Shown: piece by piece, positions 9,854 to 18,183 of the stretch
How the letters are laid out: every line of letters begins with the position of its first letter
Position numbering within the stretch: position 1 is the first letter of the stretch
Assembly: GCA_026786185.1 (NCBI GenBank)
Contig: JAJAYP010000057.1
Location: 1-46,970 of the forward strand
Direction of reading: 5' to 3'
DNA: 46,970 bases
Source of the DNA: Gemmatimonadaceae bacterium
Lineage (GTDB): Bacteria > Gemmatimonadota > Gemmatimonadetes > Gemmatimonadales > Gemmatimonadaceae
Notes under the pieces: generated by a model
The model's database searches: none
Seen by the model: only the letters and a program-made list of their open reading frames with translations
Told to the model about the DNA's origin: nothing
Translations under genes and position numbers: made by a program

Positions 9854-9901
9854 GTAGGTCGGTAGGTCGGTAGGTCGGTAGGTCGGTAGGTCGGTAGGGC
9901 G
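9854..9901 (+). repeat. tandem octamer array (GTAGGTCG)5 plus one GTAGGGCG
   Basis: Six consecutive octamers at 9854, 9862, 9870, 9878, 9886 and 9894 read directly. Confidence 0.97.
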
Positions 9902-9909
9902 GAAACATG

Positions 9910-9942
9910 AAGGGCACACCGGACGCTGTTCGGTGTGCCCTT
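9910..9942. terminator. bidirectional intrinsic terminator-like hairpin between convergent ppiD and tatA
   Basis: AAGGGCACACCG-GACGCTGTT-CGGTGTGCCCTT, perfect 12-bp stem with 9-nt loop. Confidence 0.8.
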
Positions 9943-9950
9943 GCAGTAAC

Positions 9951-9990
9951 ACCTACCCACCTACCCACAAACCCACCTACACAAAACCCC
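9951..9990 (-). repeat. degenerate period-8 array (ACCTACCC family), inverted relative to the GTAGGTCG array
   Basis: Octamers ACCTACCC, ACCTACCC, ACAAACCC, ACCTACAC, AAAACCCC; reverse complement GGGTAGGT. Confidence 0.85.
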
Positions 9991-9995
9991 AGTCC

Positions 9996-10256
9996 TCAGA
10001 TCAATCGCTTCGGCTCGGGCCGCACGTCCTCGGACGCCTGCCGCGATGTCGCGAGCGGGTCCGGCGCAGGCAGACGCGCCTCGGTGCGGGGCTCGGGCTC
10101 GGTCACGGACCGTTCCACGTCGTTGATGTTCTTCTTGAACTCCCGGATCCCCTTGCCGAACGATCCGCTGATCTCCGGAATGCGCTTGGCACCGAAGAGG
10201 ACGAGCACGATGACTAGCACGATCACCAGCTCGCCGAAACCAAGATTGAAGGGCAT
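9996..10256 (-). CDS. tatA: twin-arginine translocase subunit TatA/TatE
   Basis: 86 aa; MPFNLGFGELVIVLVIVLVLFGAKRIPEISGSFGKGIREFKK. Confidence 0.95.
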   Translation of the reverse strand: MPFNLGFGELVIVLVIVLVLFGAKRIPEISGSFGKGIREFKKNINDVERSVTEPEPRTEARLPAPDPLATSRQASEDVRPEPKRLI

Positions 10257-10265
10257 CGAAAACTC

Positions 10266-10550
10266 CTAGAAGAGCGATCGGGCGATGAGATACGCGATCA
10301 GGACACCGAGCAGGCTCAACAGCGAAACGTCGAGTGCGACGGGTCCCAGCGAAAACTTGAGGATCACCAGGTCAAGCGTCACTGGCCCCACAGAGGGAGT
10401 CACGCCAGTGGTAAGGAATTCCTTCACCGCTCCGACAGGCAAGAATCGGCGCGCGGCGACCGTCAACAGTCCGCCCGTGATGAAACCGGCCGCGAGCGTG
10501 AGACTGTGAAAGCCTGCATTGTGCTTGGTGGATCCCCGATGAGGAGGCAT
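10266..10550 (-). CDS. small membrane protein resembling DUF4321
   Basis: 94 aa with two hydrophobic segments; GPVTLDLVILKFSLGPVALDVSLLSLLGVLIAYLIARSLF. Confidence 0.6.
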   Translation of the reverse strand: MPPHRGSTKHNAGFHSLTLAAGFITGGLLTVAARRFLPVGAVKEFLTTGVTPSVGPVTLDLVILKFSLGPVALDVSLLSLLGVLIAYLIARSLF

Positions 10551-11557
10551 TACGACCGCCGGTGCATGACGTAGATGATGGCCCCGGCGAGCGCGGTGCG
10601 CGCCGGTGTATCGGGAAGGCCGTCGAGCGCCTCCTCGGCTTCATGGGCGAACTGTTCTCCCCGGATCTGCGCGCTGGCGATGCCCCCGGCGTCGGTCACC
10701 AGTGCGATGGCTTCGGCAATCTGGTCGTCGCCGGGCGCATCGGCCGCGAACAGCGCATCGATTCGCTGCCGGTCCTTCGCGGAGAGTCTCGGTAACGCGG
10801 CGATGAGCGGCAGGGTGACCTTGTGCTCGCGCAGGTCGAGCCCCGACGGCTTGCCAGTCACCGAGGCCGTTTCCGTGTAATCCAGGATGTCATCCGCAAC
10901 CTGAAACGCCATTCCGAGCCGTTCACCATAGCGCTTGAGCGCGAGTCGATGCGGTGCTGCGCCGCACATCGCGCCGGTCTCGCATGCCGCACTGAGCAGT
11001 GACGCGGTCTTCGCCTGAATCAACGCGTCGTAGTCCGCCTCGTCGAACGAGAGCGCATCCACGGCCGCCAGCTGCCGCATCTCTCCGATCGTGAGCTGCG
11101 TGGAGACGCTCGTGAGCACGCGCAGCAGGTCGAGGTCTTCCATGGCCACGAGCGCCTCGAGCGCACGGGAGTAGAGGAAGTCCCCCATGATGACGCTCAC
11201 CTGGTGGCTGAACAGTGAGTTCACGGTTGGAAGGCCGCGCCGTAGCGCGGAGTGGTCGACCGAGTCGTCATGAACGAGCGAGGCCAGGTGCATCAGTTCC
11301 ACCGCCGCGGCGAGCGTCACCACGCGCGGCTGCGGCGACTCCGTCGTTTCGCTGGCCAGCAGGGCGAGTGTGGGCCGGAACATCTTGCCCTGCATCTGGA
11401 GCAGATGGCCGCTCACCTGCTCGATCAGCGGCAGGTCTGCCGTCACGACACGCCGCATCTCGGCGACGACGTCCTCCAGACGCTCCGATACGGGCGCCTG
11501 GATGGCGCGTAGCGCGGACGTCGCCGGAACGCGCGCGCGGGTCGCGGCTCCGGTCAA
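10550..11557 (-). CDS. polyprenyl (trans-isoprenyl) diphosphate synthase
   Basis: Asp-rich motifs LVHDDSVDHSALRRGLPTVN and FQVADDILDYTET; likely TTG start overlapping the upstream stop (TTGA). Confidence 0.9.
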   Translation of the reverse strand: MTGAATRARVPATSALRAIQAPVSERLEDVVAEMRRVVTADLPLIEQVSGHLLQMQGKMFRPTLALLASETTESPQPRVVTLAAAVELMHLASLVHDDSVDHSALRRGLPTVNSLFSHQVSVIMGDFLYSRALEALVAMEDLDLLRVLTSVSTQLTIGEMRQLAAVDALSFDEADYDALIQAKTASLLSAACETGAMCGAAPHRLALKRYGERLGMAFQVADDILDYTETASVTGKPSGLDLREHKVTLPLIAALPRLSAKDRQRIDALFAADAPGDDQIAEAIALVTDAGGIASAQIRGEQFAHEAEEALDGLPDTPARTALAGAIIYVMHRRS

Positions 11558-14127
11558 CGGCGCGCGCCTTCGAGCGCGACCAACCGGTCGCCGACATCGC
11601 GGAACTGGATGTCGACGACGAAGACGCGATGATAGAAGTCGACTGCCGCCTCGTGTTGTCCTCTCTCCTCGGCGCATCGTCCCAGCAGGTACAACACACC
11701 GACGAGTTGCTCGTCGCGCACGTTCCGCTCGTTGAGGGCGCGCGCGAGGACGGTGGCCGCCATGGGGTATTGCTCCTTCTCCATGAACGACTGGCCGAGT
11801 GCCTCATAGCTCGGCACGCGGTTCGTCGGAGAACGCAGCGCCTTCTGGAATTCGCCGATCGCCTCGTCCAGCAGCCCCATCTCCTTGTATGCGACCCCGA
11901 GATCGTAGTGGCTCTGATGATCTTCGTCGTCGATGTTCTCGGCGATTCCCTGCTTGAACTTCCGGAGCATGTCCTGGAAGTCCGCCTCCTCGTCGCCCGT
12001 GGGCTCCTGCTCCTGCACCACCATCCGCGTGTTCTTCTGCACCTCGTCGCCGCGTAGCCAATCACCAAGGTTCACGAACTCGTCGTCACCCACCGATGCG
12101 CGAGGCGCGGTGACTGGTGCGGACGGGCGCGAGCCGCTGCCGCCGGCACGGCCCGTCTGCGGTGCCGGTACGGGTGCCGGTGGAGCCTCCGGGGCCGGAA
12201 ACGCCTCGAGCGCCGCCTGGACGCGCGCGTCGTCGGGTGCGAGATCCAGCACGCGCTGATAGATCGCCCGTGCCTTGTCGAGCGTACCCGCCCGAAACAG
12301 CGCGTCTGCGAGCTGGAGATACGCCTCGATCAGCGTGCCCCGCTCGTTGCGGCGAAATGCGTACTCGACCCGCTTCTGGTGATGTCGCACGGAGCTCGCA
12401 TCGAGGCGCACGATCTCGTCGACGAGCGACGAGGCGGCGTCGAGGTTGTCGGCTCGCTCGAAACCGAGCATCGCCGCTTCCAGTTCGCGGAGGCCACCCT
12501 CCCGATCACCGCTGTCGAGCAGGGCTTCGGCAAGTCGACGACGAATCCCATGATCCTCCGGGTCGGAGTCCACGATGTTCTGCAGCACCTCGACCGACTG
12601 CGCCGCCTTGAGCGTGGAGCTCCGGCGTGCGGTGAGCGGGCCAGTGTCGGGTGACGGCGCATCGGCCATCGCCTCCTCTCCGATGGCGATATCGTGCGAG
12701 CGCAGCGGCGGTGACTCCAGCACCGGTTCCCTCTCGACCTCGAACGCCTTCGGCGGCGCGTCGGCGCGTGGCGGACCGAGGTCCATCAGCGGGATGTCGT
12801 CGGTGGGTCGCGACCTCGCCCTGGACTGCCCCACGTCGAACGTGATCGCGTCCGGCATGATGAGATCGAGTTCGCCCCCCACCGGCGTCTCGTCGACGTC
12901 ATCGAGAAGCAAAAAGTCAGGCGATGCCGGTCGTGACGGTTCAGGCGCTGGTCGCTTCGGTGCGGGCGCCGCTGGCGGAGCCGCCTCGGGCTCCATCATG
13001 TCGAAGTCGAGCAGTCCGTTATCCATGCCGCCCATGGGACTCACATTCGACTCGGCACTGCCAAAATCGACTGTATCGAGGTCGAGCAACGATTCCGATC
13101 CCGCGAACTCGTTATCCGCGCCCGTTCTCGTGACCTCGAGTCCATCGAGCAGGCCTGACGAGGGCGCATCATCGAACTGGTCGAAGCCTGCCGAACGCGT
13201 CAGCCCGTCCAGCACCTCGGGCTCCAGTGGCGGCAGGTCGAGCAGGTCGGGTTCCGGAGCGACAGGCTCCTTCGGCCGCGCCTCGACAGCCGCTCGCGGC
13301 GGAGCGGCCATGCGTTCCACCACGGGCGGAGCGACCGGGGGGGCAAACGATTGCGCAGCGGGCGCCGCGACCGGCTTGACGGGGGGCGTACTCACCGAGG
13401 GGGCGTCGATGACCCGTTGTGTTCCCGACGCTCGTTTCGCCGGCGTATCGTTCAAATCGAGAAAGACGAGGTCTCCCGCATTCCGCCTGGGCGCATGCCC
13501 GGGCGCACGAGGCTCCACGGAGGCATCAATGGCCTTCATGCGCGAGACGGCGGCGTCGGCCTCGGCCTGCCGTCCCTCCTGCATGTATCGCTCGTACACG
13601 AGCTGCAGCTGCTCGATGGCTTCCTCGCCACGCTTCGCCTTGAGCAGTTGATCGGCGAGCATCAGGCGAATGTCGTCCTGATCCGGACACAGATCGGCGA
13701 ACTCCTTCAGCGCGCGAAAGGCCTCGTTCAGCTTCCCCGACTTCTGCATCCGGTCGGCATACTCGAGGAAGTTGGCCTTGGCGTCGCCCTTGAATCCCTT
13801 GTGAGCGCTGATCTTTCCGAGCTTGTAATAGATCGAGTTCCGGCCGGGCGAGCTGCGCAGGATCTTGTTGCACAGCGCGATGGCGTTGTTGTAGAAGCCC
13901 GTATCGACGTAATGGTCGACTGCCTTCTCGTAATAGTCGACGGCGTCGGCGACGTTGCCCTGCTTGAGATGAATGTCGCCGACCCGGTTGTACAGCGTGA
14001 CATCCACCTCGTCACGCGACCCTTCGTAGCTGTCGAGGATTTCGACGTAGACCGCCAGCGCCTTGTCGAACTGCTTCTTCAGCTCGAGCTCGGCTGCCTT
14101 TTTCTTCAGCTTGGCGACATCAGGCAT
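11554..14127 (-). CDS. large TPR protein with N- and C-terminal TPR blocks and disordered middle
   Basis: 857 aa; MPDVAKLKKKAAELELKKQFDKALAVYVEILDSYEG...; C-terminal YDLGVAYKEMGLLDEAIGEFQKALRSPTNRVPSYEALGQSF; Pro/Ala-rich centre. Confidence 0.88.
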   Translation of the reverse strand: MPDVAKLKKKAAELELKKQFDKALAVYVEILDSYEGSRDEVDVTLYNRVGDIHLKQGNVADAVDYYEKAVDHYVDTGFYNNAIALCNKILRSSPGRNSIYYKLGKISAHKGFKGDAKANFLEYADRMQKSGKLNEAFRALKEFADLCPDQDDIRLMLADQLLKAKRGEEAIEQLQLVYERYMQEGRQAEADAAVSRMKAIDASVEPRAPGHAPRRNAGDLVFLDLNDTPAKRASGTQRVIDAPSVSTPPVKPVAAPAAQSFAPPVAPPVVERMAAPPRAAVEARPKEPVAPEPDLLDLPPLEPEVLDGLTRSAGFDQFDDAPSSGLLDGLEVTRTGADNEFAGSESLLDLDTVDFGSAESNVSPMGGMDNGLLDFDMMEPEAAPPAAPAPKRPAPEPSRPASPDFLLLDDVDETPVGGELDLIMPDAITFDVGQSRARSRPTDDIPLMDLGPPRADAPPKAFEVEREPVLESPPLRSHDIAIGEEAMADAPSPDTGPLTARRSSTLKAAQSVEVLQNIVDSDPEDHGIRRRLAEALLDSGDREGGLRELEAAMLGFERADNLDAASSLVDEIVRLDASSVRHHQKRVEYAFRRNERGTLIEAYLQLADALFRAGTLDKARAIYQRVLDLAPDDARVQAALEAFPAPEAPPAPVPAPQTGRAGGSGSRPSAPVTAPRASVGDDEFVNLGDWLRGDEVQKNTRMVVQEQEPTGDEEADFQDMLRKFKQGIAENIDDEDHQSHYDLGVAYKEMGLLDEAIGEFQKALRSPTNRVPSYEALGQSFMEKEQYPMAATVLARALNERNVRDEQLVGVLYLLGRCAEERGQHEAAVDFYHRVFVVDIQFRDVGDRLVALEGARR

Positions 14128-14181
14128 CGTCGAGGGGCGGGCTCCGCGAGGGGCGTCCCCGGCCTCGAGGAAGAGGGGGGC

Positions 14182-15468
14182 TCAGCGGTGAAAACCTAGT
14201 GCTAAGTCATGGGCATGACAAGGTTTGCCGCGTGCCCACGACGCTGCGCAACGGCCGGCGCCATACCAGTAGGGCAGCTCGCGGACATCTTCGACCTCCC
14301 AAAGCGCAATGTCGGCGGAGAAGCCGGGTGCAAGTTGCCCAACGCGATCGGCCAGCCCCAGCGCCGCCGCGCCGTTCACGGTGCCGGCGATCAGTGATTC
14401 GGCCACCGAGAGCCTGAGCTGACTGACGCCAAGGGTGAGCACCAGCGGAAAGTTCGTCGTCGGCGAAGTGCCGGGATTGAAATCGGTGGCCAGGGCGACT
14501 GGAACTCCCGCGTCGATCAGCCGACGAGCGGGCGCGTGGTCACGCTTGCCGAGAAACAGCATCGTGCCCGGCAACAGCGTCGCCACTGTGTCGTTCGCGG
14601 CGAGGGCGGCGATCCCGCCATCGCTTACCGCAGCGAGATGGTCGGCCGAGATTGCGCGCATCGCGCCGGCCAGCTCCGCACCACCGCCGGCGACGAGTTC
14701 GTCCGCATGCAGCTTGATGGCGAGCCCGCTTGCCCGTGCAGCAGAGAGGATCTCGCGCGATTCGTCCACGGTGAACACGCCAGGCTCGCAGAAGACATCG
14801 GCGAACGACGCCAGCGAATCGCGCACCACGGCGGGCAGCATCTCGTGCAGGAGGAGATCGATGTACGCGCGCCTGCCGTCGCCTCGCTCTCGATACTCGA
14901 TCGGAATCTCGTGGGCGCCAAGCCAGGTGGCGAGGATCCGCATGGGCAGGATTTCGGCGAGCCGGCGTACGACGCGCAGGGTCTTGAGCTCGTCGTCGAG
15001 GGTGAGCCCGTAACCGGACTTGACCTCCACCGTCGTGATCCCGGATGCGGCGAGGGCGCGCAATCGCGGCTCGGCCAGGGCGTACAGCTCGTCTTCGCTT
15101 CGCGTCCGAAGATCCCGCACCGATGCGTGGATGCCTCCGCCGCGCCGTGCCATCTCCATGTACGGCACGCCTGCCGCGCGCTGCTCCTGCTCGGAGTACC
15201 GCGGCCGGCCGAACACGGCGTGGGTGTGCGAGTCCACGAATCCTGGCGTGAGCACGCCGCCGGCGCAGTCCACTTCAGTCGCGCCCGCTCCGCCGCGGCG
15301 CAGCGTGCGCTCGTCATCGACACTGGTAATGGTGCCAGCCGTCACCAGTACGCCGACACCCGTGCGAACCACAGCATCCGCCATTTCCGGCCCGCGACGG
15401 CCACGGCCCGGTCCGGCGCAGGTCACCACCTGCCCCGCGTTGACGAACAGGAGCTGCGCGGGCGTCAT
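14182..15468 (-). CDS. hutI: imidazolonepropionase
   Basis: GGVLTPGFVDSHTHAVFGRPRYSEQEQRAAGVPYMEMARRGGGIHASV; VEVKSGYGLTLDDELKTLRVVRRL; TDFNPGTSPTTNFPLVLTLG; ATG at 15468 overlaps the rSAM stop. Confidence 0.95.
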   Translation of the reverse strand: MTPAQLLFVNAGQVVTCAGPGRGRRGPEMADAVVRTGVGVLVTAGTITSVDDERTLRRGGAGATEVDCAGGVLTPGFVDSHTHAVFGRPRYSEQEQRAAGVPYMEMARRGGGIHASVRDLRTRSEDELYALAEPRLRALAASGITTVEVKSGYGLTLDDELKTLRVVRRLAEILPMRILATWLGAHEIPIEYRERGDGRRAYIDLLLHEMLPAVVRDSLASFADVFCEPGVFTVDESREILSAARASGLAIKLHADELVAGGGAELAGAMRAISADHLAAVSDGGIAALAANDTVATLLPGTMLFLGKRDHAPARRLIDAGVPVALATDFNPGTSPTTNFPLVLTLGVSQLRLSVAESLIAGTVNGAAALGLADRVGQLAPGFSADIALWEVEDVRELPYWYGAGRCAASWARGKPCHAHDLALGFHR

Positions 15469-16454
15469 TCCGGCGCGTGCGCGGTGCCCATCACGTCGCG
15501 CACCCGCGAGAATCGGAGCGGCGCCTGCGCCTCGCCACGACATGCATAAAAGCACGCATTGCACTCGATGGGCTCGTACCGCTTGAAGTCGCGCCAGTGA
15601 AAGTCGGTTGGAAAGTCCGGACAGCGCTTGACGTGCCCGGTGGGATCCAGGTGGATGGTACGCAGTCCGGAGCGGCACGGCTGCATCGCGTCGCCGCGTG
15701 CCCAGCGCGGAATCTGCTCCAGATACGCATCGGAGTTGGTGATCACACCGCGCCGCCGGCGCTTGTAATCGAGCAGTGCCTCGACCGCATCGTTCAGGTC
15801 GTCGAGCTGCGGACCCGCAAGGAGATGATCGCGATTCCCGTTCTTGGAATCGGTATACACACTGAAGTTGACACCGCATCCGATGGCTGCCGCCCGCTCG
15901 ACGATCGGCAGCAGCTCGTCGAGGTTGTCGTCCTTGATGACGGTGTTGAAGCGGATGTTGTCGATGCCGCGGGCGCGCATCGCGTCGACGGCATCGAAGA
16001 TCTTCGCCGTGAGCCCGGGAATGCCCCGTGCGACGTCGTGGCGGCCGTCGAGATAGTCGAGCGAGATGTTGAACTGGTGAATGCCCGCGGCCCAGAGCGA
16101 CTGCGCGCGCTCGGGCGTGAGCATTCCGCCGTGAGTGATGAGCGTCGTGTACTTGAGGCCGGGCACGCGATCGACATCGGCCACCATCTGCTCCAGGTCG
16201 CGGCGCAGCAGTGGCTCGCCGCCGGTCCAGGTGACGAGCATCGGATTGAAGTAGCGTGTCGCGTCGACGAACGAGTCCAGCTCGTACTGCTTCGCCGACG
16301 CGGGCGTCTTCCAGTAATCGCAAAAGCCGCAGCGCGCGTTGCAGCGCTCGGTGACCTCGAAGTGAACGAGCACGGGCCGACGACTCGCGACCTTCCAGAG
16401 GTATTTGCCGATGAACAATGGTACGTGATACGGCTTGAACCGCGCCGAGAGCAT
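15465..16454 (-). CDS. radical SAM protein with Cys-rich (SPASM-like) C-terminus, function unknown
   Basis: CNARCGFCDYW (CxxxCxxC); TWTGGEPLLRRDL; C-terminal CRSGLRTIHLDPTGHVKRCPDFP...IECNACFYACRGEA. Confidence 0.9.
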   Translation of the reverse strand: MLSARFKPYHVPLFIGKYLWKVASRRPVLVHFEVTERCNARCGFCDYWKTPASAKQYELDSFVDATRYFNPMLVTWTGGEPLLRRDLEQMVADVDRVPGLKYTTLITHGGMLTPERAQSLWAAGIHQFNISLDYLDGRHDVARGIPGLTAKIFDAVDAMRARGIDNIRFNTVIKDDNLDELLPIVERAAAIGCGVNFSVYTDSKNGNRDHLLAGPQLDDLNDAVEALLDYKRRRRGVITNSDAYLEQIPRWARGDAMQPCRSGLRTIHLDPTGHVKRCPDFPTDFHWRDFKRYEPIECNACFYACRGEAQAPLRFSRVRDVMGTAHAPE

Positions 16455-16503
16455 CAGTGGTCTCGGGCGTATCTGTCGTCCTGAGCGCACCTGTCGTGTC
16501 GAA

Positions 16504-18183
16504 TCACCTCGACCCCATCGGGATGTTGATTCCCGTGCGAGCGGCCGCCGACCGGGCCGCGTCGTAGCCGGCGTCGGCATGTCGCGCCACCCCGATACCG
16601 GGATCGTTCGTCAACACGCGCTGCAGCCGCTCGCGCATCTCCGGCGTGCCGTCGGCCACGATGACCTGGCCAGCGTGGAGCGAGTTGCCGATGCCCACAC
16701 CACCACCATGGTGGAACGACACCCACGTCGCGCCGCTCGCGACGTTGAGCATCGCGTTCAGGATGGGCCAGTCGCTCACCGCGTCGGTTCCATCGAGCAT
16801 CGCCTCCGTCTCGCGGAACGGGGAAGCGACACTGCCGGTGTCCAAGTGGTCGCGCCCGATCGCGATCGGTGCCGAGAGCTCGCCACTCGCGACGAGATCG
16901 TTGAGCGCCACGCCGAATGTCGCGCGATCGCCCTGACCGAGCCAGCAGATGCGCGCGGGCAGGCCCTGAAAGTGGATCCGCTCGCGTGCCAGGGTGATCC
17001 AGCGGTGCAGATGCTCGTCGTCGGGGAACAGCTCCAGCACGAGACGATCCGTGCGGGCGATGTCGGCGGGATCGCCGGACAGCGCGACCCAGCGAAACGG
17101 ACCCTTGCCCTCGCAGAACAGCGGCCGGATGTACTCCGGGATGAAGCCGGGAATGTCGAACGCGTCCGTCACCCCGGCGTCGTGGGCGACGGTGCGCAGG
17201 TTGTTTCCGTAATCGAAGGTCACGGCGCCGCGTCGCCTCAGCTCCAGCATCGCGCGCACGTGTCGCACGGCCGTTGCCGTGCTGGCCGCGACATATCCGG
17301 ACGGGTCGCGCTGCCGCCATGCCGCTGCGTCGTCGAGCGAGACGCCATCGGGCACGTAGCCGCGCAGCATGTCGTGCGCACTCGTCTGATCGGTGAGGAC
17401 ATCGACGCTCACGCCGCGTCGCACGAGCTCCTCGAGCGCCGGCGCGGCGTTCATCGTCACCGCCACCGAATACGCTCGGCCGTCACGCCGCGCCTGCTCG
17501 GCCAACGCGATCCCTTCGTCGAGGGTGCTGGCCTTCGCGTCGCAATACCCGGTAGCCAGACGCTTGTCGATGCGCGACTCGTCGACGTCGAACGCGAGCA
17601 CCACCGCGCCCTGCATCGTGGCCGCCAGCGGCTGCGCGCCGCCCATGCCGCCCAATCCCGCCGTCACGACGAGGCGTCCGGCGAGCGAGCCGCCGAAGTG
17701 CATGCGCGCCACCGCGCCGAGCGTCTCGTACGTGCCCTGCACGATGCCCTGGGAGCCGATATAGATCCAGGAGCCGGCGGTCATCTGCCCGTACATCATC
17801 AGCCCCTGGCGTTCGAGCTCGCGAAAGTGTTCCCACGTCGCCCACCGGCCGACGAGGTTGGAGTTCGCGATGAGCACGCGAGGCGCACCGCGATGCGTGC
17901 GGAAGACGGCGACCGGCTTGCCGCTCTGCACGAGGAGCGTCTCGTCGTGCTCGAGCGCACGAAGCGAGGCAACGATGGCGTCGAATGCCTCCCAGTTCCG
18001 GGCCGCCTTCCCCGTCCCACCGTACACCACCAGGTCATCGGGTCGCTCGGCCACCTCGGGATCGAGGTTGTTCATCAGCATGCGGAGCGCGGCCTCCTGC
18101 GGCCACCCCTTGCAGGTGAGCGTCGAACCGCGCGCCGCGCGCACGACGCGAGCGCCCACCGCTCCAATCGCCAGCGTGCTCAC
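16504..18183 (-). CDS. hutU: urocanate hydratase
   Basis: [91 protein letters not shown] start overlapping the hutH stop. Confidence 0.97.
   Translation of the reverse strand: MSTLAIGAVGARVVRAARGSTLTCKGWPQEAALRMLMNNLDPEVAERPDDLVVYGGTGKAARNWEAFDAIVASLRALEHDETLLVQSGKPVAVFRTHRGAPRVLIANSNLVGRWATWEHFRELERQGLMMYGQMTAGSWIYIGSQGIVQGTYETLGAVARMHFGGSLAGRLVVTAGLGGMGGAQPLAATMQGAVVLAFDVDESRIDKRLATGYCDAKASTLDEGIALAEQARRDGRAYSVAVTMNAAPALEELVRRGVSVDVLTDQTSAHDMLRGYVPDGVSLDDAAAWRQRDPSGYVAASTATAVRHVRAMLELRRRGAVTFDYGNNLRTVAHDAGVTDAFDIPGFIPEYIRPLFCEGKGPFRWVALSGDPADIARTDRLVLELFPDDEHLHRWITLARERIHFQGLPARICWLGQGDRATFGVALNDLVASGELSAPIAIGRDHLDTGSVASPFRETEAMLDGTDAVSDWPILNAMLNVASGATWVSFHHGGGVGIGNSLHAGQVIVADGTPEMRERLQRVLTNDPGIGVARHADAGYDAARSAAARTGINIPMGSR

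Noticed and set aside
9864-9952. Peptide-like repeats (PTYRPTDLPTYRPT) in minus-strand ORFs
   Set aside because: Artefact of translating the octamer DNA repeat; no credible start/RBS, and the ORFs run through ppiD on the wrong strand.
9854-9990. CRISPR array
   Set aside because: Units are 8 nt and directly abutting, with no unique spacers and no cas genes.
15469-16323. N-terminal extension of the hutI ORF (713 aa in the track)
   Set aside because: Lies in an alternative frame of the radical SAM gene; hutI homology begins at the ATG at 15468, which overlaps the rSAM stop.
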